This document shows, one piece after another, positions 36,601-50,870 of a DNA stretch of 64,000 bases (the first letter of the stretch is position 1; every line of letters starts with the position of its first letter). The position numbers were made by a program, and so were the translations under genes. Below the pieces are notes generated by a model that was not told where the DNA came from, did no database searches, and worked only from the letters and a program-made list of their open reading frames with translations. The DNA is from Atopsyche davidsoni (lineage: Eukaryota > Arthropoda > Insecta > Trichoptera > Hydrobiosidae). Where the stretch lies: the NCBI GenBank assembly GCA_022113835.1, contig JAILWY010000009.1:7788001-7852000 (forward strand). The letters run 5' to 3'.

Positions 36601-39600
36601 TTGCACAAAACGCAACAGACCAATTTACTCTAATAATCGCCTTATATGCAAATGAAAAAGATAAATATTCGTAAAACGACGATGATGATGAATAATCCTC
36701 GGTAGTAACAGTAATAATTGTTGCTAATCTGTATATCTTATATGTATCGTATATTTTAATGCAAATCTCATTATTTTTTAATTCTGTTTTTCTGTGTTCA
36801 CACTATTGCATAGTGCACGCAATGCATAAAAGAGAGGCAGACCCTGCATAAAAACCATTAGAAATAATTTATTTTTAGAGGTAATTAATATAATTCAGAT
36901 ATACCGCAAACATTGTTTATCGCAAGCTTCAAAGCAGTGTTGACTTTAATATATTCCATATCTAATAGATCTGATGTTAATATACGTACATTTTCTCAAA
37001 CGGTTTTGACATCAGTATCTATTGCTAATCTATTCATACTTTAAATCGTGGGCGAGGTTAGTAACTGAGAAGAATCAAAATGAATAAAAAATTGTAACAT
37101 GTCTTACAAGACGTTGCGTTTTCTCGGTTTGTACGCAATTAACTCAAGTTTCCCAGAATCAAAATACGATAAGCATCGGCTGAGAACACATCCCATATGG
37201 TTTAAGTTCAGTCTAAATGATAAGTATGACCGGTATGGGTTTCCACTTCAAATAAAGTCTGATTTGTTTTCAGCCACAGTAGCACTCAGAGATCCTGTGC
37301 AGTCGATAGCGCCAGGCAATACGGAAACGGTCTGGAATACTAATTAATTAATTCTTGTCGAACAAAAACAAAACGTGATTGATTACAGTGCGGGTACACG
37401 AATTGAACCAAACAATGGCGTGTGACATGAGAATTCCTTTATGTGGCTAATATAAACATATTCACCACAATATAAGTTCTATAGAGGTATACATTAGAAA
37501 AGTTTGTGATATATTTGTATCGAGAGCAAATATACATAAAATAGTACGATGTTGTATTAAGATTATGTCGGTAGTTTGTTTATAAATAAGACATGAAATT
37601 ATCTTTTTGTAGATTGTATATTTTTGATTTATGCTTAGCGCAAATGTTTAAGGGTTCACTAATAGTATTATTATTCAATACCATTAGTTAGCCAAAATCA
37701 TTTATGATTCGTTCAGAAATGATGCTATGTTTTTCAATAAATTCGTTTATACTCATTCTGATACTTACAATTTGTTGTCAAAAATGGAAAATACGAATTG
37801 CTGAAATTTCACTTATATATATCAAGTATTAAAAATTCTTTTCAGAAGGCAAATGTTACATATTTTAATACTATTGTTGAGTGTCTAAAAATATCAACAT
37901 TTTATAGATTGTATCAGATTGTAAGTACACCATCTAGTTGTCTCGGTTAAAATTTTCTAACTCTTTCCGACTTAGAAGTTTGTTGGACATCCTCGTTTTC
38001 CCAATTCGTTTATATATGCAAAGTATCTGTGATGTTTATTTGATCAAGCTGATATTTGAGACATCCCAGAAGGCTTGCCATTGAAACGTCTGTTTAGGAT
38101 ATTCTCGTCTAAATTATTAATTCACCTGGCCGTGACCTTGAAAAATCACGTAATATGTATTGACTGCAGTTAATGAAATGCATTGAGAAGCAGCTACTTG
38201 AGCGGTATATTACAGGTTGTATGAAGATAAATAGCCTTTAGGTATTATGGCGTTTTACGTAATACAATATTTAATATTAACAAATGGCAGGCTCATTCAT
38301 CATCGATATTTTCAATTCAAATAAACAATATAATTTTTTGCACAAAGCAATTCGAATTATTTAGACCAATAATTGAAATTTAATTTCACGCCTTAAATAA
38401 TATTTTTTCGTTAGAAAATGATGAATCGTTTTGCAAAGCTTTGCCTCCGAGTTTTGATATTATGAAATATATTTGTTTGTTCTTTTTTTTTTTATTATTG
38501 CAAGCAATTAATTCTACGAGTAAAAGACAACATATTAAAGTAATTTATCATTTTGTTTGAATGCAATGTTAAATCAACTTTTGTTCTGCGTGATTAATTT
38601 CATTACTTAAAAAAATAACATGCTCAATCATTGACATTTAAACACACCGGACAGTAAAAAAAAACAACAATGATAATTCAATATGTCTGTCTGGTTAGAC
38701 CGCGATTACTTTGAGCAAAATTTGATCGGATCAATCAAATTTTCGGACACCTATCAGTTCTGAGGCGCATTCCCTGCTAAATATAATAGTGGCCGAGAGT
38801 GACTACAGTGTGCATGACCTTTGGGAGGCTCAGGTATAAGGTCTTTGTAAATTAACAAAAGGAAAAGCAGTGGCGTAGAAATTTCATATTTTAATTACTT
38901 GATGATAATATCTTTAAATAGTTAAATAGTCATTATTGCGGTTTGATTCCTTTTTAATTTCCGACGTTAATTATTTTACACAAGTGAGAGCTCAGTAAAT
39001 TTATTTGAGACATGTGGGATGATACAAAATTGCGATAAACTGTGTGGTACAAAATTGCGACCTGTAGTTTTTTTATGTTCTATTTGTAATAATTTTTTTA
39101 AATTGATATTTATTTCTTGTTTGTAGAAGATTTGCATATGAATCGGTTCTCAAATTCGTAGATATTTTTAGTTGGATAGAAAATACCTGAAGTAAATTAT
39201 TTTAGCCGTAGCCACGTTTCTTAAAATGTTAAAATATTATACTTGCTTTTACTTATATCCCCATTTGTAATGTATAAGTAGGCCGTACTAAAACAGTAGT
39301 TGTGGATTAGAATCCATTGTATTCATCTTCATGCACAATCCATTGATATTAGAGACCAGCATGAGCCACGGACGACTATCGACTGGAACAAAATAAATGA
39401 CACCACTTTCAGAAAACAACACAATTAACAGTTGACTCTGCGTGATAACATTAATTTAAGCACGCAGATTGGCAGGGATCACATTTGAAGAGACGTAATA
39501 CAGCTTCCATGCTTCGTGCTGTCCAATAGTGACGATGGAAACGAGCAAGTTGGTTTTATTTTCTCGTTCGAGCGCCGCTGGAGCCGCGGCCGGTGGGCGG

Positions 39601-42600
39601 CTTTTGGTGCGGTAGCCTTATTGGGACTGGTCCACGTCTACCGAAAAGGAACTCGGATTCTAGTAATATCAGAAATAACATTAGATATTTCAAACTGGTT
39701 TCGTAATAAGCTCCAGTATATTTTGCCATCATTTATTTTTTGCGGTGTATCCTGAGCTGCGAATTGTTTATGATTGTTCTGTTTATTATTACTCAATGCT
39801 CATACATATTTACTAGGAAATGGCTGCTAGCTTTTGGTTCTATACGCATATATGTTATATAATAAATTGCAATTAGGAAAATTGTTCAAATTAATGCTGT
39901 AATTAATTTTGGCACAAGTAGTCTATCTTTATAAGGCAATCCTTGTTAGCCATAAGCTTAATGCGAGTGATTGTCCGCGGCTTCCACTGGAGGGATTTAT
40001 TTTTATTACAATGTTTTCAGCGTGACCATTTCCTATACAATTATGAGTATAAATTTATTTGCAAAGATAAAAGGAGATATAGCAAGTATAATATATACAG
40101 AGAATTTTTGGACATATTCTGCAATATCCCAACAAACGTCAGAATGGAAAACAAAGAAGATTTTAAATGGGGTCTTTGGCCTCTTTAAATGTTATTTTCA
40201 TTGTTTTATTATTTTTATTTTCTGAGAGTGAAAGTCCCCGGCAGTACTAAATAGACAAAAGCTTTCCATTTTAATTTATCCCACATTTTAAGGATGTTGA
40301 TATTTCAAGGACATAAATCTAATGTCTATTTATCCTTTAATATGTTATTATAACCTTTGTTTAAATAAGCTTATTAAAATACTCAATTTTGACCTATCTA
40401 CTATTAAATTTCTGTTTTATATATGTCTAGGAGTTTGCCTACTCCCCCTGCGTTGAGATTCTAACTTTTGCAACCCTGTAAAATATCATTAAACAATGAG
40501 AGCAACATATTCGGAAGACGTAATTCAGCTGTCTAATGTATGAATACTTGCTAACTAGATATAAAATCATAATATGGTTTTAATTGCAGAACAATGACAA
40601 CGTAGTAATTATAATTATCGAACAGATCAAGCTATGCAATCTGGAACACTTTCATTATGTTTCACTTCAAATATCTTTGAATCCGTGCAATAAGTCCCGA
40701 TTAACACGACTATAGAGCGTAAAAATAATTACGTTCGTCGTAACTCATTACCACTGCGTTCCAGCTGGCAGGGAGTCGGCAGGAGCACTCGAACAAAGCT
40801 GACCTGCCACTTAAGTTTTCGTGGAAAAATGACTCGGATCGTTTGGTAGGCGGATCGAGACACAATGGCGAGTTGAGCTACGATATTCCATAACATCTTT
40901 CTCATAACATCTAATAACTGGAATCTACTGACACGTGTTACTCAATCCATTTTTATAATAGCTAGGCGTGTACTAGACGGATCCGCGAACCGATCGAGAT
41001 CGCTGCCGTCTGAGGCATAAGTACTATGGAAAAGCATCGTTTACCTAAAACTACATACCATTGTTTGCGTTAGGCCACCATCAGACAAACAGAAATAAAT
41101 CTCCGCTTTATGCTAATTGTATGATAGCTCCAACAAGCACGCTCGGTTCCCTTGCTTTTGAGTGGACAAGTCCGTAATTTGACTTCCAAAGTACGAATAG
41201 TTAGTCATGGAAACCAGTGGCGGACTTTTGATCTTGCATATCCTTAGAATCTACATTAACAAAAACTAGGTAACAATACGAAACCAATTATCATCGTAGT
41301 CAAACAACAAACCACCTTATATTTTTGATAAATTTCTGATAAATTCAGATCTGACTAAAATAAATACGCATATGGTGTGTTATGGCATTTGTAATGTTGC
41401 TGTGTGTGGGTCTACACAATATATTCATTAGTCAACAGTAACAACGTTAGTACTGATATTAGTCGTAACTGTATTCAAAGATAGGTTTGAATGTCAACAA
41501 CTCCATTAACTACAGTTAATATAACATAAATATATATATTTCATTATTGTTTATAAATTACAGACTTCACATGATTGATTATTACAATTGTCTAAATAAG
41601 TATGTAAAAAATCGAATTGAATTATTTTAAACTCAGACGGTCAAACATACATCGAGTGGACGGCAATATGTGGCTGTGGTGTGTTAGAGTTATCAGTAAA
41701 GTCCCAGCACAAGTATTACAAAGCCTTGGAGATGTATTTTCCCTGGGGGATGCGCATCAGGTGGCCGCCCCTGCTGGTTAATTGCCATGCCGGTTGCAGC
41801 TCTCCAGATGGCACTCGAAGTTAGAAGAGATTACGACGGAGAAGCGCACTCGCCGTGTTGAAACATCCGACGTGAGAAAGTTTACTAAACGAAAGTGATT
41901 TGGGAAACCGAGCGACTAAGTATACAATGGATACTTCCTTGACCACACAATTCCACCTCAGGTTGGGTCGGTAAACGGTCATTTGCGTTTATCTCACCGA
42001 GTCTGAAAGTAACCGGAACCACGCTGCAAAGTTACTGAACACTACAATTTATTTCACTGACTATAGTTTTACTTTTACCAAAGCTATTGAGGAGTGAACG
42101 CATAATTTAGTATTCGTGGTATGACTATATTTGTTAAATCATTGTTAAAGTTTCATTTTATTTAAATAGCATCTAAATATGTGAATAGTATCCAATGAGA
42201 GTAAGCTGAAATAATTGAATTAAAAAATATTTTAATACATAACTACTGGTATCACGTCCAGAGTATACAAATAAAAATAATAAAAATAATCGAGTAAGGG
42301 TTTTAGATCTCCATAATTGATTATTTATCAAGTTTCAATAAGCCTTCGCTGGGGACGTGGACCTCAAATACATGCCGGTATAGATAATCATTTTAAATGA
42401 CATCAATGTTTGCAATATGCAGGTCTCTTAATTTATTCTAAAAAAATAGATCACACGAATACTGAACTATTGTTTGAATATCTATTATAATAAATTATGA
42501 ATAAAAATTATCATATAATTGCGACAGGATTACTTTTTGTTTACAATAAAGCAATGCCCCATTTGTGAACGCTTTACACGTATTATATTATAATATTTAC

Positions 42601-45477
42601 TAACAAAACAAGAATGATATATGTGTGTGAGTGTGTATAAAAAATCTAATAAAGAAATTTAAAAGTAAAGCAATACTAAAAATTATTACAAAAAACGGAA
42701 GGATATGTTAAATAGTATTATAATGTTATATACAATGTTAAATAGTACAAAATGTTTAGCAACATTCCCAGTGCCGCGTGAAAGTGTTTTTTTTTTTTCA
42801 TATAATACAACAAGTATAACACGTACCATAATCTAATATCAAATTATGGAATAAGTAGGTTAGTATTTATTGGAGCCATTGTTGAGAGCGTGTGGCCTGC
42901 TGTTCCTATCACCTGCTCAAACCGCAATCTTTCTAAAATGTACTTATCAGTATTTTAAGAAATTTGATAAGATACACTTAGCCCTACATTGATAGTGAAT
43001 GTACGTTATATTACTCCAACGCTCCCTTTGCAAACGCGAAAAGGTGTTTTGATCAGATAAGATATATTTTTTATCGTTTCAGTTTTATATTTTACTAATT
43101 TTTTTGCGCTATCCAAACTGTAGCAGATTTTAATTCACGTGTATTTTAGAAAAAAAAAACGTAATTTTCAATATGAAGTAAAATAAGTACTCTAGACATT
43201 TATGTGCAATTTTTTTATAATTTTTTATATGGTCGTATAAAGTAGGGTTGTTTAAAATTTACAGGCAAATATTTTAATTGATCTATATAACTAATTGAAA
43301 AATAATGTTTCTGATATCAGGTGATTCGTGGCTTATTTTGTTATTATTTGTAATAAAACTTCTGGTTAGAAAAATAATTATAATAGATACTTATAAAGCA
43401 CACGATTTCCCAAATTGTTTTATTGACCTATAGAAAACGCTGTATTTTTGCAGAGTAAACTGGTTATTATGAAATACGCGTGAATTAAAAAAAATCAACA
43501 TTTTAGCAAAGCGGGGTTTTAATTAAGACAACCTTCAAATTTCAGTAATATCACGTATAAATGGCAGCGTTAAGAACATCCTTGTACATCTGTCAAAAAA
43601 GAAAAAAAACTGGCAGGATGTGTTTAAGTTTAATGTCGAATGCGGTATAAAGTAGCCATAATATATTAAAATCGAAGGTTAAACAGTACGAGTGATGCTA
43701 AATCTTCCATGGAGCCTTTGATATTGTAAATCCCCTCTGTCTTGAAAGTGAGCGTAGCCGCTGTAGTAGCTTCATTATTTGCCCATAAATCAGAACATAA
43801 TCATTTCTTAATGACTTTTTATGTGAGCAACATCTGCTTCTGATTTATATTTAAAATGTGTATAATTAACGAGAATAACAAGGTTGGAGATGTTCACTAT
43901 TGTATAACAGATTATTATTGTATTGCGTAACAATTATAGACAAATTTTAATGAGAGATTTATCATTTTATGCTGTAGGTATTTCAACACTATTTTATATA
44001 AAAACTATCCATCAACACTGATTACGCATTCAGTTGATCTGTCTTGAGATGTTTATTTTAAATTATCCGTAATACAAATAGTTTTATATTTTTTAAAAAA
44101 TCCACAATAACTCAAGCGAATAACATTGAATATGAATGCAATAGTGTAACTGTAGCTAACATCATTAGATTCTTAATCAAGTTAATAACTTGATTTGCAC
44201 TGTAATACAGTAAACCGTTTTACTTTGGTTATTCATACAGTTAAGATGAGATACAGGACTGACCACAATTAGAAATGAAGATTGAGAAAATGAACACTGT
44301 AAATAATAAATTAATAAAAATTATTATATTATACCAGTAAACCTGAGTATATCACTATAATTTTATGATTGAATTCTAAACTGCGTTGGCAGTGGCCAGT
44401 CACCTGGTGACAGGCAGATGCTCGCATGTTATTTCAACTGATAAAAGAAATATTTACTTTGGGTATGACATTTTTATAGAAGTTTATTTTTGACTCACGT
44501 GAGAAGCGCTAGTAATTTTAACTTAAAATATACATATCATATTTAGTAAGAATCTGGATTTCATTTGTAAAAATTGAATGCTAACTATTATTTTATTATT
44601 TGTATTTCGCATGTCTTTTTTTTACTAGCTGATGTAATGTAATGTGGAGTTTCCTTGACTGACTCTTCTTTTTATGTTATTTTGTACGACCTCTGATTTA
44701 TCATGATTACAACTATTGATTTCCAACAAATATTGCGCACGCGTTGCGCGTATTGGTCACGTACGTTATATATAATTACACATTGAATGTTGATCCATGT
44801 TTTTTACTCGCATGCTGTGTTACATACACGAAACGAATTGAATAATTCACGAAATATATTTATTTAATACCTCTAGTGATCGAAACCTCCTAGCTCTCCC
44901 TATTCTGTTGCTCGTGCATGGCTGCCATTCTGTTTCTGTAGCTTGCTGCGAAAGGAGTATTGGATCAAAACTCCAGAGCTTTGTAAGGAAAGGATTATAT
45001 AATAAAGCTATTGGGCATCAGCAATACGCAGACTTTTCCTTCCAATAGAAAGACTCGGGGAACTAGAAAATTATGCTTAGTGAGATGGTCAATGCACCCG
45101 ATGAAGACGAATTCACCGAAAGCACAGTATTATCACATATCAACAAAATTTCCGTTTGATATGTGAGCCGTTCACCTGAAAGCGTTATGTTGTGTATAGT
45201 TATCATTTCACGGGCAGGATTTACTCGAAGACATTGTTCTCAGTCACGTGGAGATGGTTTGAGAGGCGAGGACCAGCCGGCCCGTCACAGTCGGCCGCGG
45301 CCTCGCCCAGCCTGGCGTGTCGCCCGAGGCAGCGGTCGCCGTCCCTGCACCGTGCGGCATGAGCTAATGCCCATCATACACGGTGTAATTGTTGCATCTT
45401 AAATGTAACAATAGGTCGAGAGCCTATATGGCGACTGCACCATGTTCAGAATATAGGCATTATTAGCCACATCTTGT

Positions 45478-45540
45478 GAGCCCCACAACCGGCGCGCCGG
45501 ATCAGAGAATAGCCACATGCCGTATTGTAAGCATAGCTTT
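45478..45540. repeat. Dispersed GC-rich repeat, copy 2
   Basis: Partner of 3591-3650, sharing GCCCCACAACC, GCGCG, GGATCAG and ATAGCCACA in order on the same strand. The sequence on either side shows little similarity, so the shared unit is short or the rest has decayed. Confidence 0.5.
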
Positions 45541-48500
45541 AACAAGTATGGTGAATTAACATAAAACAAAATAAAGTATCTCGATTTTTTTAAATTTATT
45601 TTTTATATTTGATACCAAGGGTTTATCTGGTTACTTCTTAATTTTTAATTAAAAATCATAAAGGCGCATATTACTGTATACGTATAAAATATTTTAGACA
45701 GTATTTTTTTTATGACTTATAACGTTTTCGTAATCACGCAATCAGTATGGAAATAATTTACTTTTGTAGCTTTAATAAAGGTTAGCTGGTAGGTTTTATA
45801 TTTCAAAGCCTGTTTTAAAACTTCTGAGGCGAAATTTGAGCTTAATCCTTTTGATAACCAGATAACTCTATAATAAGAGACCATACACTAAATCACTGCG
45901 ATCACTGAAACGAGTATGAGATCCTATTGCAATATGTATGTATTTACGAATTGAATTAGTAATATTTTCTGTTTATTATATTTACTTTCATATCTGTATG
46001 CGTGTCCAGCTTTATAAATATTTGTTAGTTTTTACAAATTCCTTTTCAATAGTTCACTTATTTTACATACTTTTATTAAGATTGAATGTTTTATTTAAAT
46101 TATTGTCGTTTTCCAGCACAGCGCCGACAGTAATTTTTAAACTTGATATAACTATGCACATTGACCTTTATAGGAAATATTTAGTTTATACTATAAAATT
46201 GATTATATCTGTATTATATTGTTTCGAGAGGTTCTAACATTTAAGTCAATTGATGATATCTTATTTATTGTCTCGAGCTGCATAGAAATTAAAGGTTTTG
46301 AAATTCAGTTCCGTGGCGCAGTCAGGACTGAGTGTGATATTTGCAATTGCGTCATCAAGATAAGTAATTTGTTTGACCACGACATTGACTTTACGGAATG
46401 GTTGCCAGTCTCTGGAAACTGGATGAAACATGAACCAGATCGAGCAAGTCGTGCGGTGATCAAGGACACCGTTGGTGAAATATTTCGGCTCTTTGATCCA
46501 CCCACTCCATCATTCCGATCAGATATCTCTGGTCAGTTCTTATTTCCTACTCATAAAGCGTGATACTCGTATGTCTTGGGAAGACGTCCTATTGTTGAAC
46601 AATATTATTCGACTCACGAGGCGTGAATTTTCTAGAAAACCATTATAAGCGAGATGAAAATTAAGGTATAAGATTAATTTTATGTTTCTTGGTATTGGAT
46701 TAATGATTCGTTATAGTTTATTATCGTCAATTCAAAAAATTTGCCTTAATTATTGTTATCAACGGGATAAAAAATGCTAATATCAGTTACATACAAATTC
46801 AATTTCAGTATTCAATTTTGACTTCCTTTCTTTAATGTACCCAAAGTCATTTTTAAAATGTTATTCTCATGTGTATTGTTTATTAATTGAAGTTGGTCAA
46901 ATCAACTATTAACATAATTGATGTGTAACTACTTATTTTCGCAAAATATGTGGAAAAAATACTAAAAATCCGCTAATATTGCAGTATTGATTGATAATTA
47001 AATTTTAAAAATGTCTTATTGTATTTAAATAAAATATTTTGTTAACAAATATTATAATTTAAAAAATATACTTACATATTTTTAATTGGCACTATTTAAT
47101 AAAAGTAAGTGATAAGAGGTTAAATTTTAAAGGTATGATAGGTAGTTGCTATAGGTAATTGACTCAAAATCAGATAGTGAAGTGACGTACATGAAGTCAA
47201 TTCCCATTTCGAAATAAGTTTATTATTATGTTTCATTAGCAAAGTAAGCCAATACATATTTGTAATAAAAGCTTTCAAAATTTGTGAACCATAATTTATT
47301 ATTTTTTCATGACAACATTTGAATTCGATTCATATGATCCAAGTATGTATTGCAATGTGCCTAGTCTACTGTAAAGGGTCTTAACACTTATCTCTAACGT
47401 CTACAAAATAAAACGACGTGTCGCTGTATCAAATAATAGTTCAAAGCAAATACGGTTCTGCATCAGTGAATACAAACAAAAAGCAAAGGATACGGTAGCA
47501 TTCCTCGGTGATGTCGTGACCCGACTATCTTGCAGGAGGAAGCGGAGGTACTTCCTGTGAGTGTTTCCGGTAACGACCTGGAGTGTCTGATGGCTGACGG
47601 CGTCAGGGCCGGCTGGGCAGCAGCCTGCGGGGGCGTGAAGGGTCCGGGGGTGAGGTCCAGGGAGTGAGGGGTTTGTGCCCACTGCGGCGTGATGCTAAGA
47701 TTTCTCGATATGCATATTTTTACTTTATGAGTAACGCATAATTAAAAAAAGTGAGTCAGGCCTCGCGTAAGGTGAAATTATCCGAGCAACGAAGCGTTAA
47801 TTCTTAGATTTTTCTTGCAGGATTAATGATAATGAAGAACCACAGAAATTTTAATTTTCTCAAACAATAGTAAGAAAATAAACATTAAATAAAACTGTTA
47901 TAATCAATGGCGTGTTTGCATTTATAATTGAATATGTTTTAGTCACATCATGATTTTAATTATTGTTTTATTGTGATATTTGATAAAGCCCAGCTCAGCT
48001 TAATTGCTTACAACTCAAAACCAGATAGAGCAGGTGCGGGCCCGTTCGTACTTTTAGTCAATACTCAATATGCCATAAGTAATCAGGAAGCGGTGAATTA
48101 ACAATCTCCCCGCGCGTGCGTCCGAATAAGTCTCAGGTGTGTTGTAGCCGCTGCGCTAACGGCGCGATCGACTGTCGCACTGGCCGAGTATAGTACGGAT
48201 CGCTGCACTCGGGACCCCAACAGCCACATGCCCGGCCGCGGCATTAGAACACTGAAATATCGAAAAAAATTATTAAAATTAGTTCGACTCAACAATATTG
48301 ACGTCTAAAAGTGAGGCTTTAAAATTATCCGTAAAAATCACATACTTTGTTAATGTGATTTAATTTGGGTATTCAATATTTTTGACAGAAAGTACTTAGT
48401 GGAATTCCGTTTTAATACTTTAAATTAAATACTTTTGTGATTTTTCCACATCTTTCTTAGGTTTCGCCTATGGATTTACTTGGAGATTCGGAATATTGAA

Positions 48501-50783
48501 TGCTACAATGGACGCGTGCAGCGAAGCACCTGCGCGCTCGCGTGCCCCACCGGGCCGGGGTGGGTAGCGAGGGGTCCAAGGCATCATTAGTATCAACTTT
48601 CAAACTATGCCTACCTGTATTTAACAATTAAGCTTACCTGTTGTATACTACTTGCAGGATAGTCGCAGGATATTATTAAAATACCACTTTTAACGCAAGT
48701 AGAAAACATTGTTTTCTACAGTTATATTATTTTATTTTATTTTAATCCCTATAGAAAGCGTATTTAAGTTGTAATATAATGCTTCTTATTATAGCATATT
48801 TTTGTTTTTATTTAAAAAAAAAAAAAGCATACACGTCAATTTTTAAATTAACAATTATCTAAAATCAACGCGTCATATCAAAGAAATATCACACTGGATA
48901 AGATATAATAATTACTTTTACAGTATTGCATCACCGGCAAGGCTCGACATCTAATTTTTGGGATGAGTTAGAAGTTATTTTCAAGGTTTAACAACTGTCG
49001 ACAAAACTGAATTTAATCGAGATTAATTTCATGTGTTTTTTCTATGATTTTTTGTAATATAGGGTTATTTATGGGAATAAAAAATACATACCCTGTAATT
49101 GATATACCAATATAAATCATGGCGTCTTTACTAAATGAAACGTTTGACCAAATGATTTCCTAGGAATCGTTTAAAAATTGATAAAATCGGTTTAAACGTT
49201 TTTGTTTTGGTTTTATATATTTTCACTAAACTAATCATCACTCTTCCAAAATGATTTACTGTTGCGATCTTAGAATCTGCCTGTATCACAATACCAAAAA
49301 AATCCCTAAGGCAAATCAGATTTAGATTTGGTCAACTGATTGTTTGGCCAGCAATCAACGGATTTAAAGCAATTTTTTTTATTTAAAAATTTAAATAAAT
49401 GAGTAATAATAAATAGCTCACCATTTGATACACTTACAAGAGTATTTAAAAATATATGAAATGTAAGCTAATAAGCTTCCTGCATCTGTCCCGGGACTGT
49501 CACACGACCGCATGCTTGTGATCAGCTACTTAACGTTTTTCAATCAAGGTCGTGTCTGCAGCGATCCTCGGCTCCTCCTTCTCTGAGAAAATTTCTTCAA
49601 CGTGATCAGAATACTCCCGCCTGCAGGTGTTCCTCTGGTGAGGTGCCAACTAGTCCATCGATCGTCTCTTCTCGACGTGAAAATCTTTTGACTTGACTTA
49701 AAAGATGTCCAATAGATGTATAAACAAGATTCGAGGAACAGTCAGTACGTTATTGCATATTTTAAAAAAAATAACTTAAAATAATTTAATCAGATTATTA
49801 TAAATAAATATTTTTATTATTAAAAAGCATACTATTAAAAATTAACAAATGACCATTTCCAAGCTGTCGTTACTGCAATGAATGAACAAAAAAATAACCT
49901 GAACTATTTCACCTAAAATATTAGTATACAAGTCATTAATTAAATTAATATATGAGCTATTAATAGTCGTATGACTGTTTATCTGTGAATGCAAAGCTTT
50001 GTAACTTTCAAGATATTCTTCTGAGATAAAATATTAAACTTTGATATAAATAATAATTTTACGTTCTCTATCTTCGGCAATGAAGTCATAATGAATCTTA
50101 CATGAATTTAATATAATGCATGATACAACATGAATCACGAAAACATAATTTTAACTCTACTCTCAGGTACGAACATAATAATATATAATCACAATATCTA
50201 TGTTTCCACATAGAGTATAAAAAAATATATGTATAGTTCTTTTTAATTCTTTGAAAACGTTTAAATTGGGTATCGATTGCCTGGCACTGAAGCCTTCGCC
50301 CTCCTACGTGCGCGGCTCGCTCGACTTGTCCGCGCGACAGTTGCAGCTCTGCACCTGCATTTGAATGCACCCCTCCTTTTCCTGTCTACACCAGAATTAG
50401 GGTTGAAATTCGACGCATGTGGCCTATTTTATATAACTCGTTTTTTTTTCAAATAAAAGTATAACTATAGTTCTATCTACTTTTTAGCTTTTTTGAGCAG
50501 TTTTTGTGAAGGAATGATTATTATTAATTTCACATACATCATACGTCAATAACAGGTGAATTTCAAATCAAAGTAACTGAGTACTGTTTTCTTTTAAATA
50601 TTGAATACTTTGCTGTACTTACTTCTGCTGTAAATAAATACAAATGATGTAAATTGCACACCATACCCTATAATCATATTATGTAATGAAATTGTCCAAT
50701 CTTTGCAGCTACTGGCTTAGCTATTCATTACACGCACTTTACCGTAGGGCCGAGCTTGTACTTGATTGTAAGCTGTAGGTGTT

Positions 50784-50870
50784 CTACAAATGCACTTTTA
50801 ATCGCTCTAACCCTGAGTCTGTCTGGGCGATGCAGCGGTCGAATGCACTCAGAGTGACGTTCGGCTGCTG
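50784..50870 (-). other. Weak candidate terminal exon on the minus strand
   Basis: After a good pyrimidine-rich acceptor (GGTCTCTCTAG, ending 50871) a phase-0 frame reads QQPNVTLSAFDRCIAQTDSG plus eight residues to a stop at 50784-50786. It could be an alternative 3' exon of gene B. An open frame of 28 codons is not rare by chance and I do not recognise the peptide. Confidence 0.15.

Noticed and set aside
46219..46563. 114-codon ORF on the plus strand
   Set aside because: No ATG start, domain or splice context; kept only as a note for homology search.
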